A stretch of DNA of 13,277 bases, taken from JBAXLO01 sp037134755 (GTDB taxonomy: Bacteria; Bacteroidota; Bacteroidia; Bacteroidales; JACABE01). The stretch's first letter is position 1; the number at the start of each line of letters is the position of its first letter. Positions 7,473 to 13,277 of this stretch are shown here, piece by piece. A program made the position numbers and the translations under genes. The notes under the pieces were generated by a model. The model had not been told where the DNA came from and searched no databases. It was given only the letters and a program-made list of their open reading frames with translations. The stretch spans positions 1 through 13,277 of the forward strand of contig JBAXLO010000125.1 of the NCBI GenBank assembly GCA_037134755.1. The letters are read 5' to 3'.

Positions 7473-7476
7473 CAAA
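7183..7476 (+). repeat. Tandem array of fourteen units with 21-nt period
   Basis: The array is 294 nt long, exactly 14 x 21, because one unit has an extra base (7204-7225) and one lacks a base (7331-7350). The best-conserved core is AACTCCAAGAAAT followed by a variable GAGTAAG-like end. The cleanest copies start at 7183, 7204, 7289 and 7310, and weaker ones follow at 7351, 7372, 7393, 7414, 7435 and 7456. Three divergent units lie between 7226 and 7288. One unit codes for one coiled-coil heptad. There are no spacers, so this is not a CRISPR array. Confidence 0.8.
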
Positions 7477-7689
7477 ATTTATAAAATAAGAAATTCAATA
7501 AGTTAATAAATTACTGAAGTAGAGACTTTGTATGCAACTTCTCCACAGAAAATAATATAATAACTTTCATCATTTAGTTGATAATGACTCTTTTTTTTCT
7601 CATTTCCTCTACAGTGTCCGATATTCAGTGCAGAGTCGAGGATATCTTGACGACCCATTAATAATAGCAATACTTTCATAAATTAGTAG

Positions 7690-7697
7690 TACTTTTG
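7690..7697 (+). promoter_or_regulatory. Candidate -7 box (TACTTTTG) for the ABC-F gene
   Basis: TACTTTTGCAG exactly fits the Bacteroidota -7 consensus, 17 nt before the ATG at 7715, implying a leader of roughly a dozen bases. A good TTTG -33 element is not visible at normal spacing. The same 8-mer precedes the DEAD-box helicase gene on the other strand. The rest of 7477-7689 shows no gene. Confidence 0.5.
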
Positions 7698-7714
7698 CAG
7701 TTTAATAATAATCT

Positions 7715-9355
7715 ATGATTTCAGTTGACGGACTAACGGTAGAATTTGGAAGTACTACTCTCTTTAAAGACATTTCATTTTCAATAAACGATAAAGAACG
7801 AATAGCCCTTATGGGCAAAAATGGTGCAGGCAAATCTACGCTGCTTAAAATACTTGCAGGTATTAAAAAACCTAGCAGAGGTAATATTTCGGCACCCGGA
7901 GATGCAATAATTGCGTATCTTCCACAGCATTTAATGACAGAAGATAACAGAACAGTATTTGAGGAAGCTTCACAAGCATTTGCAAAGATAAATAATATGC
8001 AAAGCCGTATTGATGAACTTAACCATCAACTTACTACCCGTACTGATTACGAATCGGTAGAATATTATACTATTATTGAAGAAGTTTCAGCTTTAAGCGA
8101 GAAGTTTTATACTATTGAAGAGATTAATTATGATGCTGAAATAGAAAAGATATTGTTAGGCTTAGGATTTCTGCGCGAAGATTTTACCCGTCCAACCAGT
8201 GAATTTAGCGGAGGTTGGCGTATGCGCATTGAATTGGCGAAGATACTTCTTCAAAAACCAGATCTTATTCTGCTGGATGAGCCCACCAATCACATGGATA
8301 TTGAATCAATACAATGGCTCGAAGATTTTTTAATCAACAATGCCAAAGCTGTAATCGTTATAAGTCATGATATTGCATTTATTGATAACATTACTACCCG
8401 GACTATAGAGATTTCAATGGGTAAGATATATGATTATAAAGTAAATTACACTAAATACATTCAATTAAGAAAAGAAAGACGCGATCAACAACAAAAACAA
8501 TTCAATGAGCAACTAAAATTTATTGCTGATAATCAAAGTTTCATTGATTCGTTTAGAGGAACATTTTCAAAAACCAATCAGGTGCAATCGCGTATCAGGA
8601 TGCTTGATAAATTAGCCATCGTTGAAGTTGATGAAGAAGATAATTCAGCGTTAAAACTTAAATTTCCACCGTCGCCACGTTCAGGTAATTATCCATTGAT
8701 AATCGAAGACCTCTCAAAGAAATATGATGATCATATTGTATTTAAAAATGCATCTCTTACCCTGGAACGATCTCAAAGAGTTGCTTTTGTTGGCAAAAAT
8801 GGTGAAGGAAAATCAACGCTGGTGAAAGCTATAATGAGTGAGATAGAGTTTGATGGTAAAGTAAATCTGGGGCATAATGTTATGATAGGATATTTTGCTC
8901 AGAACCAGGCTTCGCTTTTAGACGAAAATCTTACTGTATTTCAAACTATAGACGATGTTGCTAAAGGAGATATCCGAACTAAAATAAGGGATATATTAGG
9001 AGCATTTATGTTTGGGGGTGATGAAATAAATAAACGTGTAAAAGTACTATCGGGAGGTGAGCGTACCCGCTTGGCTATGATTAAACTATTGTTGGAACCT
9101 GTGAATCTATTGATACTTGATGAGCCTACAAATCATCTGGACATTAAAACAAAAGAGATACTTAAAAGTGCGTTGAAAGATTTTGATGGCACCCTGATAT
9201 TGGTTTCCCACGACCGTGATTTCCTTGATGGATTGGTTGATAAAGTTTATGAATTCGGTAATAAAAATATTAAAGAACATCTTTGCGATATTAAAAGCTT
9301 CCTGATAAAGAAGAAAATGGATAACCTGAAAGAAATTGAAAGAAAGACTGCTTAA
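7715..9355 (+). CDS. ABC-F family ATPase, ribosome-associated translation factor
   Basis: This is a soluble protein with two ATP-binding cassettes and no membrane domain, 546 aa, as expected for ABC-F proteins, which bind the ribosomal E site and act on stalled or drug-bound ribosomes. Cassette 1: Walker A GKNGAGKST (34-42), signature EFSGGWRMR (163-171), Walker B with LLDEPTNHMD (186-195), and SHD at 217-219. The linker (about 240-310) is charged and helical (KERRDQQQKQFNEQLKF) and carries the segment NQVQSRIRMLDKL. Cassette 2: GKNGEGKST (360-368), signature LSGGERTR (445-452), LILDEPTNHLD (466-476) and SHD (498-500). Both catalytic glutamates are present, so both sites should be ATPase-competent. 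No long Uup-type C-terminal coiled coil is present. Whether it is a housekeeping factor or an antibiotic-protection protein cannot be decided by sight; nothing nearby suggests resistance. Confidence 0.95.
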   Translation: MISVDGLTVEFGSTTLFKDISFSINDKERIALMGKNGAGKSTLLKILAGIKKPSRGNISAPGDAIIAYLPQHLMTEDNRTVFEEASQAFAKINNMQSRIDELNHQLTTRTDYESVEYYTIIEEVSALSEKFYTIEEINYDAEIEKILLGLGFLREDFTRPTSEFSGGWRMRIELAKILLQKPDLILLDEPTNHMDIESIQWLEDFLINNAKAVIVISHDIAFIDNITTRTIEISMGKIYDYKVNYTKYIQLRKERRDQQQKQFNEQLKFIADNQSFIDSFRGTFSKTNQVQSRIRMLDKLAIVEVDEEDNSALKLKFPPSPRSGNYPLIIEDLSKKYDDHIVFKNASLTLERSQRVAFVGKNGEGKSTLVKAIMSEIEFDGKVNLGHNVMIGYFAQNQASLLDENLTVFQTIDDVAKGDIRTKIRDILGAFMFGGDEINKRVKVLSGGERTRLAMIKLLLEPVNLLILDEPTNHLDIKTKEILKSALKDFDGTLILVSHDRDFLDGLVDKVYEFGNKNIKEHLCDIKSFLIKKKMDNLKEIERKTA

Positions 9356-9363
9356 GTTTAGAT

Positions 9364-9400
9364 GAACTCACCACGGCCCTCTTCTAAGAGGAGAGTGTGT
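9364..9400. repeat. Short palindromic intergenic motif after the ABC-F gene
   Basis: GAACTCACCACGGCCCTC followed by TTCTAAGAGGAG contains the palindrome CCTCTT-CT-AAGAGG (9378-9391). It resembles the 'ctcaccccggccctctcc...ggagagg' palindromes I recall between genes in many Bacteroidota genomes. There is no T run after it. A second weak stem, AAGAAAT/ATTTCTT, lies at 9401-9424. Either could act as a transcript end for the ABC-F gene; the rest of the 177-nt gap is AT-rich with no clear promoter. Confidence 0.45.
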
Positions 9401-9532
9401 AAGAAATTATTTAATTTATTTCTTTTAACAACTTTCTGGTGTTAGTGTAGATTTAATATGTAATATTACAAGAAAATAAAAAAGACAACATAAATCTAAA
9501 AAATTAATATCTGTTTTTACTATTCTATATAA

Positions 9533-10120
9533 ATGGAATCAAATCCTAAACCAATACACAGGCATTTTATAATGCACAAACCTTACGGCTATCTTTGTCA
9601 GTTTGTATGTGAGTTGCCCAAAAAGAAACTTATATGCGAAATCTATGATTTCCCTCAAGGAACTATGTCAATTGGTCGTTTGGATGAAGAAAGTGAAGGA
9701 TTGCTTTTCCTAACTACTGATGGAATGATGAGTGAAATTATAAGAAGTAAGAAAATAGAGAAAGAATATTATGCGCAGATAGATGGATTGATTACCGAAG
9801 AAGCTATTGGAAAACTTTGTGCAGGAGTGGAAATAGGCATTAGAGATGTAAAATATATAACCCTTCCTTGTAAAGCTTTTCGATTAGAAACGTTTCCAAA
9901 CTTTCCTCCTAGAATACGTAAAATCAGGGATGATAGACATGGACCTACTTGTTGGATTTCTATCACTCTAACAGAAGGTAAAGAAAGACAGGTACGTAAA
10001 ATGACAGCTGCTGTTGGCTTCCCAACTCTTCGTTTATTTAGAATTAGGATTGGAGATTTTCATTTAAGTGAAATGAAAGCTGGTGAAGTTATAGAAGTAG
10101 AAAGTTTATTAACAAAGTAA
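9533..10120 (+). CDS. rluE: 23S rRNA pseudouridine synthase RluE (U2457 in E. coli numbering)
   Basis: It isomerises one uridine of 23S rRNA to pseudouridine near the peptidyl transferase centre. The 195 residues belong to the RsuA/RluB/E/F family: HFIMHKPYGYL (11-21), the catalytic loop SIGRLDEESEGLLFLTTDG (46-64) with catalytic Asp51, KEYYAQIDG (77-85), and the C-terminal signature GKERQVRKMTAAVGFPTLRL (149-168). The stretch FPPRIRKIRDD followed by PTCWISITLTEG corresponds closely to the RluE-specific PPIRERK...PTSWLKITLYEG of E. coli. There is no N-terminal S4 RNA-binding domain, as in RluE and unlike RsuA, RluB and RluF. E. coli RluE has a longer N-terminal tail. The gene lies 177 nt after the ABC-F gene on the same strand and its stop is 15 nt from that of the convergent helicase. 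Confidence 0.93.
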   Translation: MESNPKPIHRHFIMHKPYGYLCQFVCELPKKKLICEIYDFPQGTMSIGRLDEESEGLLFLTTDGMMSEIIRSKKIEKEYYAQIDGLITEEAIGKLCAGVEIGIRDVKYITLPCKAFRLETFPNFPPRIRKIRDDRHGPTCWISITLTEGKERQVRKMTAAVGFPTLRLFRIRIGDFHLSEMKAGEVIEVESLLTK

Positions 10121-10135
10121 ATCCTGACAGGAAAT

Positions 10136-11449
10136 TTAGCTTGCTATTTCCATTTTTACCCTTCTGTTCTTGATTTTTTCGGTTCTTACAAGCTGAATAG
10201 TTTTTAGAATTTTGCTAGCTTTAATAGCTGCATACGATGAATGATCCAGAACTTCTATCTTTCCTAAATCATCTTTTTGCAATTGCCCTTTCTGACAAAG
10301 CATACCTACAATATCCATTTTGCTGATCTTATCTTTTTTGCCAGCTGCAATATAAAGCGTTTTCCAAATAGAGGCATCCGGCATAATCTGTCGTTTAGGC
10401 AGACTTACTTCTTCATGTTTTGTGTCGATAAATGGTGGCAGATAATCTTTAGTATCCATTAAAAAATAGGCAGTACCTTTAGCATTCATTCTGGCAGTTC
10501 GGCCATTACGATGTATCATTATTTCTTCGGTAGGCGGTAAATGATAATGAATGATAGCTTCAATTTCGGGTATGTCTAAGCCTCGTGATGCAAGATCTGT
10601 AGTTATTAAAATAGTAACACTCCCATTTCTTAACTTAATCAGGGCTTTTTCTCGATCAATCTGTTCAAGTCCTCCATGATAAAAACTATGTTCAATATTA
10701 TAGCTATATAACTGATCAGAAATCCTGTTGACAGCTTCGCGATGATTGCAAAAAACAATACAAGGCTTGGTATTTATCGAACCTAATAACAACATTAAAG
10801 CTTTAACTTTATCTATGCTTTCAGTTTTTACAGTTTTTAATACCAATGCTGACTTTAATTCCTGATGTTCATTGGTAAAATTAATGTTAACACTGTTTTT
10901 CAATCCCACAAAAGCAGGTATTTCATCTATAGAAGTAGCTGAAGTAAGAATACGTTTTTTGAGTTGTTTGCAATGTTTTACTATGTATTCCATCTCCGTT
11001 TTAAAACCTAACTCCAACGATTTATCAAATTCATCCAACACTAAAGTGTGAGCTTGTTTTAAATCCAGACTTTTTTGTTGTACATATTGTGCTATCCTTC
11101 CGGGAGTTCCAACTAAAACACTTGGAGGAATTATTAAATTGTTTTCTTCAATGCGCACTGAATGTCCGCCATAGCATGAATTGACTTTATAATTAGTGTT
11201 CATTTGCTTAAATACCTTTTCTATCTGAATAGAAAGTTCTCTCGAAGGCACCAATATCAATGCCTGAACACCGCTTTGTTCTTCGTTTAATAATTGTAAA
11301 ATAGGGAGCAGAAACCCTAATGTTTTACCTGATCCGGTAGGAGAAATCAATATTACATCATTAGGCTGAGGTATTGCAGCAATGCATTTTTGTTGCATTT
11401 CGTTTAGTTCGGTGATGTTAAAGCTTAAAAGTATAGATGAGTAATCCAT
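10136..11449 (-). CDS. DEAD-box RNA helicase with DbpA-type C-terminal RNA-binding domain
   Basis: This ATP-dependent RNA helicase is probably a 50S assembly factor like DbpA/YxiN. The core (about 1-345 of 437 aa) has Q motif FNITELNEMQQ (10-20), Walker A SPTGSGKT (36-43), Ia PSRELS (68-73), GG (95-96), Ib TPGR (115-118), motif II DEFD (139-142) in place of DEAD, motif III SAT (170-172), IVFCN (231-235), motif V TTDLASRGLD (283-292) and motif VI HRNGRTAR (313-320), where the usual Ile of HRIGRTAR is Asn. After a linker, residues 361-437 (KMDIVGMLCQKGQLQKDDLG, KIEVLDHSSYAAIKAS) match the DbpA RNA-binding domain, an RRM-like fold that in E. coli recognises 23S hairpin 92. The gene converges on rluE with only 15 nt between stops. 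I withhold the symbol dbpA because several Bacteroidota paralogues share this domain. Confidence 0.9.
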   Translation of the reverse strand: MDYSSILLSFNITELNEMQQKCIAAIPQPNDVILISPTGSGKTLGFLLPILQLLNEEQSGVQALILVPSRELSIQIEKVFKQMNTNYKVNSCYGGHSVRIEENNLIIPPSVLVGTPGRIAQYVQQKSLDLKQAHTLVLDEFDKSLELGFKTEMEYIVKHCKQLKKRILTSATSIDEIPAFVGLKNSVNINFTNEHQELKSALVLKTVKTESIDKVKALMLLLGSINTKPCIVFCNHREAVNRISDQLYSYNIEHSFYHGGLEQIDREKALIKLRNGSVTILITTDLASRGLDIPEIEAIIHYHLPPTEEIMIHRNGRTARMNAKGTAYFLMDTKDYLPPFIDTKHEEVSLPKRQIMPDASIWKTLYIAAGKKDKISKMDIVGMLCQKGQLQKDDLGKIEVLDHSSYAAIKASKILKTIQLVRTEKIKNRRVKMEIAS

Positions 11450-11477
11450 TATAGGTTGTCTTTATTATAATATTTTG

Positions 11478-11485
11478 CAAAAGTA
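11478..11485 (-). promoter_or_regulatory. Candidate -7 box (TACTTTTG) for the DEAD-box helicase gene
   Basis: Minus-strand TACTTTTGCAAAA fits the Bacteroidota -7 consensus 28 nt before the ATG at 11449. No clear -33 TTTG is seen. A second minus-strand copy of the same 8-mer lies at 11573-11580, giving an alternative, more distant promoter. Confidence 0.45.
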
Positions 11486-11872
11486 CTAATTAATATTCAA
11501 TTATGAGTTATGAATTTGGTGATTTGGCAATTTAGTGATATTATTACCTGAACAAATAACGCCATTATCGTACAAAAGTATTTTCTTTGGCAAACGATGG
11601 CTCCCCTTTCTCAAGAAAACACTATTGTGACCAAGACAAAATACATTGTGGCAGAGACGAACATTATTGTGACAAAACCTTGAATTAAGCTATTTGTAAT
11701 TTATTTATTTGGTTTGATAAAAGTTTAAAACGTTTAAATAAAGGTTTCAATCAATTTAGCAAGATCATGAACAATTATTATTGTCGATTACCGAGTGTAT
11801 TAGAGATGTAGATAATTTTTTATAAATTATAAAAAGATATATATAAAGTAGTCCAATAGGAGATGGTTTAAC
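11486..11872. other. Intergenic region between cinA and the helicase gene
   Basis: No gene of normal length is present. It holds a second TACTTTTG box (11573-11580, minus strand), a block of three 21-nt direct repeats (11624-11686) inside a 28-codon plus-strand frame (11597-11683), and then AT-rich sequence without further structure that I can support. Confidence 0.5.
11624..11686 (+). repeat. Three imperfect 21-nt direct repeats
   Basis: ATTGTGACCAAGACAAAA, ATTGTGGCAGAGACGAAC and ATTGTGACAAAACC start at 11624, 11645 and 11666, an exact 21-nt period. The first two copies are most alike. The plus-strand frame from ATG 11597 reads MAPLSQENTIVTKTKYIV and ends in VTKP before a TGA at 11681, 28 codons in all. 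The peptide is too short for me to call a gene. The block is clearly less AT-rich than the DNA around it. Confidence 0.6.
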
Positions 11873-11904
11873 AAAAAATTGCCTTTTAAAGTTGGAAAGC
11901 AATT
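11873..11904 (-). terminator. Rho-independent terminator after cinA
   Basis: On the minus strand AATTGCTTT pairs with AAGGCAATT (nine pairs including one G-T) across a loop of about 10 nt and runs into a TTTTTT tract. It begins about 50 nt beyond the cinA stop codon, in the right orientation. Confidence 0.55.
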
Positions 11905-11952
11905 GAATAAATTATGAATTACGAAATCTGTGGTTAAATTACAAGATCTTTT

Positions 11953-13188
11953 CTATTTTAAAAGTTCTTTCCTCAATATATTCAAAGCAGCGTTACTTGC
12001 CAGTTCAATATTTCGGCCACGATGGTTTCCGAATTGAAACTTCTTAGTACTAACATTCTGTCCATATGCAATAGCAATCCAAACAGTACCTACAGGTTTT
12101 TCGTTAGTGCCACCATCAGGCCCGGCTATTCCCGAAATTGCAATAGCATAATCAGTCTTTAACAAAGCAATAGCCCCAAAAGCCATTTCAGCTACAGTCT
12201 GTTCGCTTACTGCCCCATAGTTAATAAGGGTGTCTTGTTTTACACCTAATACATCCGTTTTAATTTCATTAGCATAAGAAACTACACTCCCTTTAAAATA
12301 ATCAGAACTCCCTGCAATACTCGTAATAAGATGAGCAATATATCCACCCGTACAACTTTCGGCAGTTGCAAGAGTTTTACTTTTTGCTTTTAATATCTTC
12401 CCAATAACAGATTGTAGTGTATCATCATCATAACCAAAAATTAAGTCGGGTATTAACTTATTTAACTTTTGATGATATAATGCAATTTCTTCTTCAAGTT
12501 TATTTTTATCAAAACCATAAGCAGAAAGTCTTAACCTTACAATACCTGCCTGAGGAAGATAAGCAAGATTAATATGTTCAGGCAACTCTGCCTCCCAATC
12601 TTTAATTAAATCAGCTAAAAAAGATTCTCCAGCTCCTGTAGTTAATATAGTATGATGAACTATTTTAGATTTATTATTTTTGGTGAGTTCAGGTATAACA
12701 GATTCCGACATCATTGCTTTCATCTCAAAAGGAACTCCCGGCATTGATACCAATACTTTTCCATCCTTTTGGAACCACATTCCAGGGGCTGTACCATTTT
12801 TATTAATAATCACTTTACATTTATCAGGAACTTCTGCTTGTTTTCTATTTAATTCAGTAATAACGAAGCCTCTTGTCGCAAACAATCTATTAATATTTTC
12901 ATAACTCTCTTCATTAAAGATAAGTTTACTATCAAAATATTCGCAAAGAGTATATTTGGTGATGTCATCATTTGTAGGACCGAGTCCGCCGGTAATTAAA
13001 ATTATATCTGAAGAAGCAAAAGCTTCATCTATTGATTGAATTATAGCTTGTTTTTTATCCGAAATAGTTGAAATTTTATTTACATTAAATCCTGAGAGAT
13101 TTAACTCAGTAGCCATCCACGATGCATTTGTATTTACAACCTGTCCGATGAGTAATTCATCACCGATACTAATAATTTCAACATTCAT
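11953..13188 (-). CDS. cinA: CinA: nucleotide-recycling protein with MoCF-like and NMN-deamidase-type domains
   Basis: This is a two-domain CinA of 411 aa, the usual length. The N-terminal domain (about 1-170) has the molybdopterin-binding-like fold, in CinA linked to ADP-ribose pyrophosphatase activity: ISIGDELLIGQVVNTNASWM (6-25), TGGLGPTNDD (66-75), GTAPGM (132-137) and MPGVPFEM (149-156). A middle region (about 175-250) includes TTGAGES. The C-terminal domain (about 255-411) is the PncC type, which deamidates nicotinamide mononucleotide: TAESCTGGYIAHLIT (275-289) with the serine and cysteine of the active-site loop, GSVVSYANEIK (300-310), GAVSEQTVAEMA (325-336) and SGIAGPDGGT (352-361) followed by KPVGTVWIAIA. 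Both domains look complete. It is cytoplasmic and recycles damaged or spent pyridine nucleotides; the older 'competence-induced' name comes from streptococci, and no competence gene is seen here. It is probably transcribed alone, with a terminator after it. Confidence 0.96.
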   Translation of the reverse strand: MNVEIISIGDELLIGQVVNTNASWMATELNLSGFNVNKISTISDKKQAIIQSIDEAFASSDIILITGGLGPTNDDITKYTLCEYFDSKLIFNEESYENINRLFATRGFVITELNRKQAEVPDKCKVIINKNGTAPGMWFQKDGKVLVSMPGVPFEMKAMMSESVIPELTKNNKSKIVHHTILTTGAGESFLADLIKDWEAELPEHINLAYLPQAGIVRLRLSAYGFDKNKLEEEIALYHQKLNKLIPDLIFGYDDDTLQSVIGKILKAKSKTLATAESCTGGYIAHLITSIAGSSDYFKGSVVSYANEIKTDVLGVKQDTLINYGAVSEQTVAEMAFGAIALLKTDYAIAISGIAGPDGGTNEKPVGTVWIAIAYGQNVSTKKFQFGNHRGRNIELASNAALNILRKELLK

Positions 13189-13242
13189 AAAAAAGTGTTA
13201 TTATATTATTTAAAAAGACCTAACAGATTCTGTGTTAATTTC

Positions 13243-13250
13243 CAAATTTA
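13243..13250 (-). promoter_or_regulatory. Candidate -7 box (TAAATTTG) for cinA
   Basis: Minus-strand TAAATTTG fits TAnnTTTG 54 nt before the cinA ATG. No -33 TTTG can be seen in the few remaining bases of the window. The region may also be the tail of a gene lying beyond the edge, so this is tentative. Confidence 0.3.
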
Positions 13251-13277
13251 TTTTTGAGTTTTTTTAGGCATAATGAT

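Noticed and set aside
7183..7476. CRISPR array
   Set aside because: The units are directly tandem with a 21-nt period and no unique spacers, and no cas gene is nearby.
9769..9966. 65-codon minus-strand open frame
   Set aside because: It lies wholly inside rluE, whose conserved motifs cover the same bases.
10122..10132. Palindrome TCCTGACAGGA between the rluE and helicase stops as a bidirectional terminator
   Set aside because: The centre is a single base, so a real hairpin would have only a three-pair stem, and no T run follows on either strand.
10277..10462. 61-codon plus-strand open frame
   Set aside because: It is antisense to the RNA-binding domain of the DEAD-box helicase.
12680..12904. 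74-codon plus-strand open frame
   Set aside because: It is antisense to the N-terminal domain of cinA and has no features of its own.
1..13277. tRNA, rRNA, riboswitch, or a defence or toxin-antitoxin system
   Set aside because: I found no cloverleaf or rRNA-like sequence, no riboswitch aptamer that I recognise, and no nuclease, methylase, toxin or integrase motif in any frame.

Overview
The window is a strongly AT-rich piece of a Bacteroidota chromosome. The clearest marker is the single-polypeptide LpxC-FabZ fusion followed directly by lpxA, an arrangement typical of that phylum. Boxes matching the Bacteroidota -7 promoter consensus TAnnTTTG lie before several genes, and leaders are A-rich without strong Shine-Dalgarno sequences. 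Order or genus cannot be told from the sequence alone.

Layout. Bases 1-802: a possible gene end running in from the left edge, then a 250-bp element bounded by near-perfect 42-nt inverted repeats, then AT-rich leader. Bases 803-1804 (+): an unrecognised 333-aa protein, ending at a strong hairpin terminator shared with the convergent lpxA. Bases 1870-6164 (-): recQ, then lpxC/fabZ, then lpxA; the last two are probably one operon. Bases 6165-7714: a 1.5-kb stretch with no intact gene except a 64-codon open frame. I read that frame as the start of a badly eroded coiled-coil gene containing fourteen 21-nt heptad-encoding repeats. Bases 7715-10120 (+): an ABC-F ATPase and the 23S rRNA pseudouridine synthase RluE. 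Bases 10136-13188 (-): a DbpA-type DEAD-box RNA helicase and cinA, separated by 0.5 kb of non-coding DNA with a short 21-nt direct repeat.

How the genes work together. LpxC-FabZ and LpxA cover the first steps of lipid A synthesis and link them to fatty acid elongation. RecQ serves DNA repair and CinA is associated with pyridine nucleotide recycling. ABC-F, RluE and the DbpA-like helicase all act on, or close to, the large-subunit peptidyl transferase centre in their characterised relatives, so their neighbourhood is suggestive but unproven.

Most of the window is ordinary housekeeping. I do not see a complete new defence, toxin or mobile system. The parts worth a second look are the eroded 21-nt repeat locus at 6759-7515 and the 250-bp inverted-repeat element at 277-526.
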